Below are positions 30,531 to 42,200 of a DNA stretch of 64,000 bases, one piece after another (positions within the stretch are counted from its first letter, which is position 1; each line of letters starts with the position of its first letter). The position numbers were made by a program, and so were the translations under genes. The DNA is from Multifurca ochricompacta (lineage: Eukaryota > Basidiomycota > Agaricomycetes > Russulales > Russulaceae): NCBI GenBank assembly GCA_022496185.1, contig WTXG01000033.1, forward strand, positions 1 to 64,000. The letters run 5' to 3'. The notes below the pieces were generated by a model. The model was not told the origin of the DNA. It made no database searches and worked only from the letters and a program-made list of their open reading frames with translations.

Positions 30531-33500
30531 TCACTCCAGTGTAACCCTCATTTTGGATAGGACATTATTTAAGTGCTTTTGGTCATCTTCTTCCCAGTTT
30601 GTTGCTAGAATTTGTCTATGGAGCATCAATGCCTCCTCAAACATGGCTTTGGCTTCTTCAAGTTGTGATCTCTTCATATACACCCTTCCTAGCCCACTTA
30701 AGGCAATTCCCTGACCATGAACATCATTGGCAGCCTTCTTAAATTCCAATGCCTTTTTAAATGAGACTTCTGCCTCATTCATTTTGTTCAAGGCTAGATA
30801 GATATCTCCAAGTCCTTGATGATCAATTCCTTGGTTGAAAAAGTCATTGGCAGCTATGTGAAATTCTAATGCCTTATGAAATGAGGCCTCTGCCTCATCA
30901 AATTTGTTAAGACTTTTATATATGTGTCCAAGACCAAGGTGAGCATTTCCTTGATTCAGAATATGATTGGCCATCTTTTGAAACTCTAATGCTTTTTTAT
31001 ATGAAGCTTCTGCCTCAGCTAACTTGTTCTGCCTCTGGTATGTTTCTCCAAGTCCCTGGAAATCATTTCCCTGCCCAACATAATCATCTGTAGCTTTGTG
31101 GAACTCTAATGCTTTTTGAAATGAGGCTTCTGCCTCAGTGAATTTGCCTAGCTCCACATAGGTCTTTCCAAGCCCATAATGACTATGTCCTTGACCAGAA
31201 ATATTCTGGCTGGCTTCATGAAGTTCTAATGCTTTTTTATATGATGCCTCAGCCTTATCCAGTATCAATTGGCACAAGTAAACAAGACCAAGATCAGTAA
31301 GGATAGAGCCATGGAGATTGCTAAGATCTATTGGACTTGATAAGCACTGTTTTTCTGCTTCTAGATATTTTTGCTTTGCAGATTCCATGTCATCTGAAAA
31401 GTAATATAGCCTTCCCCATACTTTAAGACATTGAATTAAAAGCAATGCATCAGCATTGCTTTCCAACATTTGGACTGCCTGATTTAGTAATGTGGAGGAG
31501 AAGTCTCCAATATTCATGCAGAGTTCAGTGAACATGATGACAGCATCAATTAGCCTTGGTTGATTGGCAAAGTTTGATTTAAACAAGTCAGATAAGATGG
31601 CTTTGGTGTTAGTCACTTCCAGAACCATTTCTCCATAAGCTTCTGGTGTTGCTTTTTGTACATTAAAGGATGCCAAGGTGATGTAAAACTCTTCAAGAGA
31701 GGTCTTGTGTGTAGATGATGTAAAACCCTGATTATTGCAAAATTGACGGATGATTGGGTGTGGCTGGTATCTGTTGCCAATCAAGTGAACCAGACTACAA
31801 TGCTGCAGAACCTGAAGAGATGATGGCACATCCATCCCACCAAGTATCTCTTCAAATCTGTCTAACTGTTTCATGTGGAGGCCATCTGGGAGTATGCTAA
31901 GCACTCCCAGTAAATCCTTGCAGAAGGGTTGGCTCTCATCCTCTCACTATCAATAGATAGCTGAATGGAGTATTCCAAGTTTGAGAGCCTATGCGTCTGG
32001 CCTCTTTTAACGGCTTTTAAGCGCTTTGTACTCCAATCTCTCCACAATAATGTGGGTGGTGTGACCTGGGAAAGATGGGCTAACAAATTAACAGCAAGGG
32101 GGACATAGTCCACAGCCACTATAAGTTTTTCGGAGATGTCGTCATAACTGCCAGCAACACGCTGCCAGATTTCTTTAGCAGCATTTAGATTAAGGGTCCG
32201 TAGTGGCTCCAAAAATGGTCGTGTCCATTCAGTTTGACCTGGTCGCTCTGCACCTCGCATTGTGACAAGAATAGTAACACGACGAAGTGCTGTGATCCGA
32301 GACAGAAGAATCTCAACGGCATGCTTTGTCTCATCAGGCTGGTCCCATGGTGATTCGAAGTTATCAAGGCACAGGATGGTCTCCTTTGAGTTTAGTGTTG
32401 CATGGATTTGAGACCAGAGGGCATCTGCAGTACCCATTACGAGGCTAAGGGCCTTCGCAATCTGGATTAAGAGGGCATCGGATGAAGTGGCAGATTCACA
32501 AGATATGAAATATCGAGCATTTTGGAAGTATTTTTGAATGCGGTCGTGACTGAGCACCGCATTGGCGAGTGTGGTTTTCCCGTATCCACCAGGGCCTAAG
32601 ATTGCAATCCTGGCTGGGCGAGAACCAATATTGGCGAATATGATGTTGAAGATCTGAGCGACTTCAGCATCGCGCCCAAAAAATATTTGTGACGGAGGTG
32701 GCGCGAGCACAGGCTGCAAAGCAGACCTGGGTGACTTCAGTATACGTTTGAGGATGAGCGCAAATGGGAAGTGCCTACGTGGCCTCAGTTGGAACAGAGC
32801 GAAAGCGAATTCCCTATCAGATGAGTCAATTGACTGCCCTTTGCTTATAATAGCTATACGACATACCTCCCGCCTCTCAACAATCTGGGCAAAGCGAATA
32901 TCCAGCGACAGCTCAGCCTGCAAGAATTATGTCAGACGAGCAACATAGATGATATACTCGGAACGAACTTGAAAGGCTTGAAGTACATTCAACAACTCGG
33001 CATCATAACGCTTGATATTTCCGAGCAGATCCTTGCGCAACAGGAAACCTCTGACCCCTCTGGCTTTGGTGCACTCCCAGAGGACGCGTTCGATCCCATC
33101 CAACTCGCTTTTTTTCGATCAGGAGACGTAAGGATTAAATAACCACGGGATACAAACCTCTGAAGAGATTGGAGAATAGCACGCAGACCAACGGGAAGAT
33201 CTCCCTCCTCCAGCTCATGGGTTTGGCATGACTGTCCGACATTGATAAGAAGCCCGGCAACCCTGGTGAGCCTCCGCATGACCACTTCGCACTCCTGCTT
33301 GTACTGCTTTACTTCCTAGGAATGTATATATGATATATTCGACGCCCGGCGGAGGAGAGGGCTACTTACATCTCTCATAGTGAGCACTTGAAGTAAGATG
33401 CCCGCGATGGGGGCGATATATGGAATCCTGCTTGCCAAAGCACTCCCTTCTTTGAGAGCCGCGAGAGACGTTTGAATCGCGCTGTTCGTCATAGTACTGT

Positions 33501-33680
33501 ATTCTTCGATTGTTCCCGATGAGACCGCATTGAGGTGGCCAGCTGAGCAAAAGCATACGCTTGAGCAGGAACGAGGAAGGCGATTCCAAGGAAAGACTTA
33601 CAGCTTAGCTGCTGTCTGGGAGACGACCCAGAAAATATCATATACATTGCCTTCTTGAAAGAAGATGATTTAGATTCCAT
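30531..33680 (-). CDS. NLR-type protein: HeLo/MLKL-like N-terminus, NB-ARC, TPRs
   Basis: A five-exon model with open joins: 33680-33602, 33542-33370, 33315-33158, 33107-32969, 32917-30531. Introns are 59, 54, 50 and 51 nt; donors GTAAGT, GTAAGT, GTTTGT, GTTCGT; acceptors CAG, TAG, AAG (weak), CAG. The N-terminal about 200 residues are helical (IAPIAGILLQVLTMRDEVKQ, ELLNVLQAFQAEL), like the MLKL/HeLo-type bundles of basidiomycete NLRs. NB-ARC follows: Walker A GPGGYGKTT (about residue 291), Walker B ILCLDNFESPW, and VTMRGAERPG. At about 31919 one base is missing between NPSA and KDLLGVLS, shifting the frame; the TPR half (from 31904) is otherwise open to TGA at 30531. At least five 40-residue TPRs (EAEASYKKALEFH) are nearly identical. 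It probably senses a non-self cue and triggers cell death. Either a pseudogene or a base error. Confidence 0.82.
31912..31930 (-). other. Apparent 1-nt deletion in the NLR gene
   Basis: The minus strand reads CCT TCT GC AAG GAT TTA: one base short for NPSA-KDLL. Without it the frame runs into IYWECLAYSQMAST-stop. No splice signals fit an intron here. Confidence 0.7.
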
Positions 33681-33924
33681 GGTGGGCTCAACTTGTAGAC
33701 GATGAATGGACAACCGTAAGCATGGCAACCTGAAAGCCTCGCCTTGGAGCTTCAGCCTGACACGTGACCCGACACAACACATCGACGAGCACACCAAAAA
33801 CACAAACGACTGGGGGTCCGTCTCGTGCCCTCCGCGACCTCACACCGACTCCCACATGCTCTCGCGCGTCGTCGGCTGCCCCCAAGCGCCACCAGTCCCG
33901 CACCCCCTCGCCTACCCGCGTAGC

Positions 33925-35100
33925 TCACCCAACTCTCCCCTACCACTGACATCCCTAAAGTGGTAATATTGTCACACGACATCCCTAAAGTGGCAATCTT
34001 GTCACATGACTGTGATTTGTGATATTATTATTTTAAAAAGGAAGTTATCGTTAAATATTTATTTTAAAAAGGAAAGTTATCATTGATCAACAAAATATCA
34101 TTACAAATCAAAGTCATGTGACATGTAGACAATGTTTCGAGTCCACGCCTTCAACTCCGAATACATGGAGCATTTTCACCCCACCAAACCACTCTCGGCT
34201 TGTCAGTGTACTTGCAATGGCATCACTCACCACCTTCCCCCACATCCTCCTGGAGTGCCCTCTCTATGCTGTGTGCTGTGCTGACCTCCAGTTCCTCCCC
34301 TGCAATGCCCTGCCCCCCCCCCCCCAGTGGCACATCCATTTCACTTGCAAGCCTTTCATCAAGGACTTGCTCACATTTATCCAGGACATGTGGGCCTTCA
34401 CTAGACCCTTTTCTTTGGAATGACCTTGTGAGCCAGATTAAGTCTGAGTTGGTGAAGTTGGGTGACTCTGGTAAGTGCACCTCTGCACCTTGGCTTCTCT
34501 TCTCTACACTCCCCCTTCCCCACCACCCTTCCTTTAACCCACACTCTCCTTGCCCCTTACTTTCCCTCTACCAAGAGGTTTAACACTGTGGTCTCCCACT
34601 ACTCCATTGTTCATCCAGTAGTTACTTTGTACTGGTAGTAGCTGCTCAATTTGGGCATGGCCTTGAAGTGCAAATAAAATTAATTTCAAAAAAAGAAAAT
34701 GCTTTATGTCCTCCCTCCTCCCATGCAACAATAACACTCCTTCTGCTACAAAAAATGTTCCAAGGCATGGTGTAAAAATCTTGTACCTTTACACTTACTG
34801 CACAAGACTTGTGAAGAAGCCATAAGTGAGAATATCAAGATTATTGGAGAAGTTCTTGAAGGACTGAATGCTCTGATGTTTTTGAGTACTGGCCATGCCT
34901 TCATCTTGGAGTACACTGTCTACATGTCACATGACTTTGATTTGTAATGATATTTTGTTGATCAATGATAACTTTCCTTTTTAAAATTTAAAATAAATAA
35001 TATTACAAATCACAGTTGTGTGACAAGATTGCCACTTTAGGGATGTTGTGTGACAATATTACCACTTAAGGGATGTCAGTGGTGGGGGAGAGTAAGGTGA
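33925..35100. mobile_element. Long-TIR DNA element carrying a LINE 3' end
   Basis: TIRs of about 200 bp: left from 33925 (tcacccaactctcccc, then catccctaaagtgg repeated twice and gtcacatgac) to about 34137; right from about 34918 to 35100, reverse complement. The doubled catccctaaagtgg block occurs in both. The interior is a LINE fragment with no transposase. A clear target duplication was not found. The left TIR is only about 240 bp upstream of the NLR start. Confidence 0.75.
34141..34425 (+). pseudogene. Non-LTR retrotransposon C-terminal fragment
   Basis: Across two frames: HAFNSEYMEHFHPTKPLSACQC then FPHILLECPLYAVCCADLQF. This resembles the Cys/His tail (CxCG...HILxECPxY) at the end of fungal LINE reverse-transcriptase proteins. 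A 3' stretch gtgcaaataaaattaatttc with an A-rich tail (34668-34702) fits a LINE 3' end. 5' truncated and frameshifted; a C-run at 34313-34323 marks one break. Confidence 0.5.
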
Positions 35101-35119
35101 CTTTACCCACATCCCATCC

Positions 35120-35262
35120 TTGCAGTCAGACCAGGAGATGGTTCCCCCTGCCCAACCTCTTTGCAAGTGCAAGAGCCCCCTTGACTTCAATCACTTGTTG
35201 GTGGACCTGGCCTATTATGGGGCTGATGCCTCTATCCAAAACCTAAGGTGGGTATGGTGGAT
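35120..35262 (+). pseudogene. Possible second LINE tail fragment
   Basis: Reads PAQPLCKCKSPLDFNHLLVDLAYYGADA, loosely like the Cys/His end of LINE proteins. Too short to be sure. Confidence 0.25.
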
Positions 35263-35468
35263 GCCCCCCCTAGTAATTAAAAGTCTGGTCCATTGGACCA
35301 AAAAAAGACCACAAACTGGACTGGACTGGACTGATGGCAACTGGACCACCAGTTGCAGTTGCCCCAATTTTTCACACATGCAGTCTGCAGTCCATCAACA
35401 ATGATAGACTGCCTAAAAACCAGACTAGACCAGTATAGACTGGTCTGGACCGGTCTTTTTGGTGCCTT
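35263..35468. repeat. GGTCC-rich interspersed repeat, copy 2
   Basis: Starts tagtaattaaaagtctggtcc and ends ggtctggaccggtcttttt. Same composition as 490-672; CpGs largely decayed to TG/CA. Confidence 0.6.
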
Positions 35469-36100
35469 AAAGATAAGATAAGATAGAGCATTCTAATATA
35501 GATAACTACCATTGAAAACTGCACAGAATGCAGATAGTGATGGATGCATAAGGCTTAAGGAATCAGAGACACTCAGAATTGTGCATAGAGCAAGTATATT
35601 ACTATTACTACTATCCTACAAAGTTTCAGATCAGATCATGCATCTGATCTGAAGTGAGACAAGAATCAGTTACAGTGACTCAAAAATGTGATTCAATGTT
35701 TGGCACTCTCTGGTTATTTGTAAATTAATAACAAAGCTAGGCCAAACAGAGCCACATGTTTGGTGTAGGCCTGGCAGATGTACCTAATAGCTTTATACCA
35801 AAAAAGGAATGATGTAATTATGAGTGGTATTCATGGAGATATAGGCAATTTAATCTGATGCATCATTGAATCACCTTTTTGAGTCACTGTAACTGATTCT
35901 TGTCTCACTTCAGATCAGATGCATGATCTGATCTGAAACTTTGTAGGATAGTAGTAATAGTAATATACTTGCTCTATGCACAATTCTGAGTGTCTCTGAT
36001 TCCCTTAAGCCTTATGCATCCATCACTATCTGCATTCTGTGCAGTGTTTAATGGTAGTTATCTATATTAGAATGCTCTGTCTTTATCTAATCTAATCTTT
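35469..36100. mobile_element. Foldback MITE-like element
   Basis: Inverted arms 35469-about 35690 and about 35875-36100 (aaagataagata / tctaatcttt at the tips) enclose about 185 bp. Arms share agagcattctaata, ggaatcagagacactcag and the inner palindrome gatcatgcatctgatc. No open frame. The tips have no certain target duplication. Confidence 0.8.
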
Positions 36101-36209
36101 CCTTGTAATAACCAGTCCATGATATATGACCAATATTCCTACAGTTTAGTTTATGTGGTTAACTTTAGCACATCTCTTGTCTTGAAAGTGTCTGGGAACT
36201 GACCTCTGA

Positions 36210-36802
36210 TGTTATGAACCCCGCTGTGTCATCTTGTTGCTTTTTCCCCCATGTGACACACTGTTTGGCTCCATTTGTCCTTTGTTGATCATGTTTATGA
36301 CTCCCTTTGTACATATTTGTTCCTTATCTTTGACCCAGGCTATGCTTATCTCTGACTCATATTTTACACAAGAACTCTTATGTATTTTCCCACCAGAATC
36401 GTGACTATACTGGATTTGTCTATGTATATTCTCACCTGGCCCACCCTGACTCCATTCCCCATCTGGATAGATTATGACTTTGTTGATACATCGAGTACGT
36501 TACTCTGATTTAGACTCCAACCTCTTCTATGTATATAAGGCCTGCCTAGATAGCCTGTATGCCTTAGACTCGACTTCTTAATCAACTTGGTGCATTACCT
36601 TCTGGGTGATCCTAAGACCCGACTCTTGAATCATCTCAGTGCTTCTGGCACTCTTCCACTCACCAGTACTAAGGGATTAGCTCCTTGGTATTGACTTCTC
36701 ATCTGATCTCCATGCACTTGAAAGACAGGGCACACTTGACTTCGTAGTTTTGCTACGCAACCTCATCACATGTCATGACAAATGCCCACACCAGGCATTA
36801 CA
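36210..36802 (+). repeat. A2 5' LTR
   Basis: Runs tgttatgaacc...cattaca. TATA tgtatataagg (about 36530) and agactcgactt at 36566-36576 (inferred transcript start). PBS aagtcaagtct at 36805-36815 has lost its CpG and now pairs at 10 of 11 positions. Confidence 0.93.
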
Positions 36803-36823
36803 TTAAGTCAAGTCTCCCCCACC

Positions 36824-37357
36824 GTGGCTTCATCTAGTTGAAGCCAGACTTTGCACAACAAAGAACTCATTGACCGTTGAGATGAGGATAATCTTTCACA
36901 ACAAGTCCTTGGCTCTGCTGTCTGGAAAGATTTTGAAACCAAGTGTGGATACTACGTCTATCACGATGATCAGTACCAGCCAGTTGAATACGATGAACAG
37001 AAATGGGTTTGGTACCATATCCATTACTCTAGAAGCCATTGTTCCTGGGTTACCACAGGACCTGCCCCACCAGAGTATGGCCTAGGGCCTTGGAGAGAAA
37101 ATCCTCCAGCTATTGTCACCGACTCAGAAACAGAAGAATATATTGAAGAAAGCAGTGAAGACACACAAGTCATAGCCAATAGATTTACAGCTCCAACAGT
37201 TGCACCCAAGAGTACCATGTTCAGAACATCTGCTTTGGTCTCTCCTCAGATCACATGACAAACTTCAGACACCCCAACTATTATACACCCAATTATGTTG
37301 ACTATTGCCACACAATTGCCAGACCCCGCTCCAGTTATCCCAGCTCTGAACCTCCCC
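36824..37357 (+). pseudogene. A2 gag, N-terminal part
   Basis: The start codon has become GTG (36824). Relics of NLSQQVLGSAVWKDFE, YYVYHDDQYQPVEYDEQK, WVTTGPAPPEYGLGPWRENPPAIVTDSE and the linker PDPAPVIPALNLP. Cut at 37357 by gypsy C; capsid resumes at 44820. Confidence 0.85.
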
Positions 37358-37938
37358 TGTTATGTCTGGTGTGAGACGTTCTGCATGACTTGTGCGACAG
37401 CTTTGTACATTCATATAGATAAGAAGTCAATAGGACCTCTTGGAGTTCGAATGGATGAGTCAGAGTCAAGGGGGCTGTTCCCCAGTGACAATGTTGAGCG
37501 GAAGGTGCCAAAAGCACTGAGATGGTCAAGTCAAAGGTTCCAAGGAGAAGTCCAGAAGACAAACACCGATGTATTCAATAAGTCAAGTCTGAGGTCTACA
37601 GTGTAGCTAGGACAGACTTATATATGTAAATGGGCAGGCATCTATAGATAAGGATAACAGAGTCATGTGGGCCCAAAGATACGAAAGCGAAGGGCATAAA
37701 GCCTGGCTTCTGATAGGGAATTAAGTAAGTGTCTGGTTGTAGAGATAAGAAGATAAGAAAAGGTAATCATGAGCAAACAGTAAGTACATAAGTCCAAACA
37801 ACGATCATGGGGATGGAAGCAATGCATGTGAGGGGTCCCAGAAGGGAGATGTAATGAGAAAGTGAAGTGTCAGTGGACGAGTGGGGTCCCTGTTGGGAAG
37901 AGTGAAGAAAATAGGGCTGCTAGGCCCTGTTCATAACA
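37358..37938 (-). repeat. C 3' LTR (581 bp)
   Basis: Plus start tgttatgtctgg, end ttcataaca. Same length as the 5' copy at 44239-44819. PPT follows at 37939-37953 (minus AGAAGGGAGGGTGA). Confidence 0.93.
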
Positions 37939-37969
37939 TCACCCTCCCTTCTGGCTCGAGCTGACCCAG

Positions 37970-39163
37970 CTAGAAACACGCACCATCATCGTCCTGCACC
38001 AAGTCCACATAGTTGTCTGCCAGGTTTCAATCCCCTACGGTGTATGTTTTGTCTGCTGCGCATTGGTGTGTGCGCAGGAAGCCGTATGGGCCATGTTGTC
38101 CGCATTGGTGACACAGGTCATACACTGGACAGTTGAGTTCACGGTGTCCCGCATTGTGTTGCAGACATTTTCCACACCATCCTGAAGGGTTGACAATGGT
38201 GGGAGCGACACCCAGATGTCAGAAGATGCAGAATTGACTCCAATGGAGGTTGCTTTGGCAGTGTTGACACCATTTGCAGTTAAGGGGACAATTCCAGCTA
38301 ATGTGATACTTGCTATCACATTGCCAGCAAGTCTCTCCTTGGGGGTTCTTGTGCATGTGGGGCATCTCGAATCGGTTCAGCAGCAGTTGTGGTGCCACCC
38401 CTAGTGATCATGGGGGAAGAGGTCATGCATAGGTATCAGCGTACCTCTCAGCAATTGTCTGATATGCATCCCCTATCTCCAACCTTTTCCGAATCTCCAT
38501 CAACTCCTGCTCTACTTGGAACATGCCTCTCGTGAGCCTTGTCATCTGCTTTGCGTATTCCTTGTACTGGGTATTGAGCATGGTGCGAAGCGTAAGGGTC
38601 TTCCGCAGTCTCATTACTTTGGCTTTGAGACGTGGGAGTCGCATGTCATTCAATACCTCATCAATTGCAAATGCGCGGGGGTCGTCAGCTGCAAGGTGTC
38701 CCAGCTGTTCGTCGCTTATTGTGTGGTGGAGATGACCTGTGTACCGTTCTTCCAAGTAAACTGGGGCCCCATAGACAGGCCCGTCCTTTTTCATACATCC
38801 TGCAACATCCATCCCTCCATTGGTGTAGAATATGTACTTAGCTATGACCTTTTCTCCATCGGCCATGGTAATTTTGAGGGGGAAGTACATTGAGGAGTTT
38901 GGGTTATTGGGGAAGAATGGGAACTTGGGTACATCATCATCTTGTTCCATGTCAAGGAGGTCGTTCAGGTGGGGTTCTTCAGAGTGGGTGAAGTCATTGT
39001 TGGGGTTGGGTGACTGGTTCTTAATGCATTCTTCCACAGCTTCATAGTCGATGGGGGAGGAGGGACGAGTGGAGGGGTGAGCAGAGGGAAAGGCTTCTAC
39101 AACCACAGTAGTGGTGGCGAAGGCATCGATGGCAGCAGAGGCAGTGATGAAGGAAGAAGACAT
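37970..39163 (-). pseudogene. C ORF3, nonsense-mutated
   Basis: Starts MSSSFITASAAIDAFATTT (39163), 398 codons to TAG at 37970. Carries HPSTRPSSPIDYEAVEE, LNDLLDMEQDDDVPKFPFF, YIFYTNGGMDVAGC, GPVYGAPVYLEERYTG, VEQELMEIRKRLEIGDAYQ, then knuckle relics (CWQCDSKYHISWNC-like, about 38320) and the CGKCLQHNAGHRELNC-type cluster. Stops at about 38423 and downstream replace Arg codons. Separate from pol, as in B2. Confidence 0.8.
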
Positions 39164-39259
39164 GTTGGTTTGTGGTTAGGATGTTGCTGGTGAAGCATTG
39201 TTCTGGGGGAGAAAAGTTGGGAGCTTGCTTCCCTTTTAACTACTCTTGGGCACCTGGGG

Positions 39260-42200
39260 ATGTCGTAAGTGGAACTCTGTGATCAGGTCTGGGGCAAAGA
39301 TATTCCCAGCTGGTTCCCACAAATTGTCAGAGTCTGGGAATCCCTTCCACTTGATCAGGTAATGCAGTTTGTGCCCTCGGCCTCAATAAGTGGAGTTTAC
39401 AATCTGCTCCACTTCCCATTCTGCTTCTCCATCAACTAGTTCCGGTGGAGGTCTTGGGAAGTTTTCCCCATGAATGGATGTTTCCCTGTATGGTGTCAGA
39501 AGCTTTGCATGGAAGACTGGGTGGATCTTCCATGTGGGGGGAAGTTCGAGTTCATATGACACATCCGATAACTTCCTCATGATTCTGAAAGGTCCGTGAC
39601 ATCGGGGTGCCAATTTAGCTGTGGGGTGTGACGTATGGATGTGCTTCCCTTCCAGCCAAACCTGTTCATTGGCTCGATAAGGTGTGAACTTTGAAGGCTT
39701 ATCCGATAAGGTCCATTGTGCCTTTAACAGGTTTTCATTGGCGGATTTCCGGATCTCGTCCCATTGGTTAAGTCGCTGTGAGGTTGTGGGGACATTCGTT
39801 GGCTTATCAGTCCATGTGGTGCGTGGTACCCAGCCCATGATAAGGGAAAATGGGGGGGTCTTTGTTGTGCCATTAGGCCAGGAGTTATGCGCAAACTCTG
39901 CTGTTGCCAGCCAGTCTGCCCAGTCGTCCTGTCATCCGTTGCACCAGAATCAGAGGTATTGCTCCAGCCATTGATTGGTATGCTCTGACTGTCCATCTGT
40001 TTGGGGGTGGTAGGCTGTTGAGATGTTTTGCTGTATGTCCAGAACCTTGCATAATGCTCTGGTGAATGTCAAGGTAAAGCGTGGGTCTCGGTCAGAGATG
40101 ATCTTTTCTGGGAGACCATAATGTCGGTAGACATGGTCGAGATAGAGTTTGGCCACTCCTTCAGCTGTGATAGACTCCTTACATGGTATGAAGAGCACTG
40201 CTTTGGAGTAGTCATGGTCTGTAATGGTCAAAATGGAGTCAAAGCCTTTAGAGTTGGGTAGTTTGACTATGAAATCCATGGCGATCGTCTGGAATGGCAG
40301 AGACGCAGTGGGAGTGATGGAAGCATCGCTGGGGGATGCGGGTGCGTATTCACTTTATTAGCCTGGCAGTCTGCGCATCCCTTCACATAGTCTTCAACAT
40401 CCTTTTTCATGTTGGGCCACCAGTAGTCTCGTTTGGCAAGAGTGTAAGTGTTAATAATGCCTGGATGACCAGCAGAGGGGAGATCATGGTGAAAATGGAT
40501 CACCCCCCTCTTAATGTTGTTGCCACCGGTGACAACAAGTCGATCTCCGTCTTTCCACCAAAGACCATTGATCTCTTTCAAGTTATGTGCTTCAGCCCAT
40601 GAGTGGCATAGCTCTGGGTTCATATTTTGTGAGACTTGTGCCCACAGGTCCATATCATGAAGGCTGACTATGGCTGTCTTTGCGAACACTTCTTCTGGGA
40701 GGACGGTTACATGGTCATTGTCGTCTTCCCCTGTGTGCATGTCTGGCCTTTGTGATAGTGCGTCCGCTCGCGCATTCTGACTTCCTGCAATGTGCTTCAG
40801 GGTAAAGTCGTATTCCTCAAGCTCTAGGACCTCTTGTGCTACATGTCGACTGATTTTATGGGGTTCTTTCCAGTACAACAGGTTAGAATGATCCATGTAT
40901 ATGACTGTTTTGTGGGGGTTTCCTGCAAGGTATGGCCGCCAATGTCATAGTGCTTTGACTATGGCTAGGAGTTCCTGGTCCCAAATGTTGTAATTTCACT
41001 CGGCAGATGAAAAGGTTTCTGAGTAGTATGCCACAGGGTGAAGTGCTTGCAAACTGTCCCTTTGATATAACACTGCCCCATTTGCGAAGTGGGAGGCATC
41101 CACTTCTAGCTCGAAGGGGCGGCTCAGGTCAGGTTGGACAAGTACTGGTTCTGAGCCAACTAGATCTCTAATCCGTTCAAATGCTTGTTGTTGTTCGGCA
41201 CTCCAATGCCAGGGCACATCCTTTTTCAGGAGGTTGTTCAAGGGTCGTGCTATGCCCAAGAATCCTCTAACAAAACGCTGGTAGAAGTTACAGAATCCAA
41301 TAAAGGATCAGACATCCTTGACACAAGTTGGTGTCAGCCATTCCTGAATTCCTTGTACCTTGACAGGGTCCATGCACACTTGTCCTCCCTCCAGAATTAC
41401 TCCCAAGTACTCAACGCTTTGTTGTTCAAAGGAGCACTTTGCAGGTTTGAGGTACAAATCATGCTCATGCAATATATCCAGCACCTGATGTACTCGTTCT
41501 CGGTGGTGATCCAGATCATTGGTAGTGGCAACCAGGATGTCGTCCATGTAGACTACCACTTTGCTGGTAAGGATGAGGTCTCGGAAGATATGATTCATCA
41601 TGGATTGAAATGTTGCTGGTGAGTTTGTAAGCCTGAAGAACATGACATTCGGTTTGAACAACCCTTGGTTTGTCTTGAATGCCGCCTTGCATTGGTCGCC
41701 CTCCTTAATCCTAACATTATTGTAACCCCAGTGTATGTCCATTTTTGAAAAGAGGGACTTATCCCACATGGTGTCAATGAGTTCGGAAATGAGGGGTAGG
41801 GGATAGGCGTTCTTTACAGTATACATATTAATTTTCCGGTAGTCCTGGACTGGCCGCAGCTTGCCGTCCTTCTTTTTGATAAAGAAGAAGGGTGAGGCAT
41901 ACTGTGACTTGGACGGGCGAATGTATCCCTTGGCTAGGTGTTCTTCGAGGAATTCAGTAAGTGCCGCCTGCTCGGTTTGGGACAGCAGATAGACTTTGCA
42001 GTCTATAGCAGCTGGTGTGTCTGGGAGGAGGTCAATGGCGTGGTCCCATGGTCACTCTGGGGGAAAGCGATGTGACTCTTCCTCAGAGAATATCCTCCAG
42101 TGCCACTGATAGGCACTTGGCACTACGTCATGGTAAGTCTTTTCAACTTGTCCCTGTATGGCCTTCTGGGCCAGTTCTGATGCTTTGGTGACATAACATT

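Noticed and set aside
31871..31904. An intron at the NB-ARC/TPR junction
   Set aside because: No GT..AG pair restores the frame without deleting the conserved NPSA-KDLLGVLS segment; a 1-nt loss explains it.
33681..33924. Several overlapping open frames on both strands upstream of the NLR
   Set aside because: They arise from CpG-rich composition, overlap each other in several frames and show no recognisable domain.
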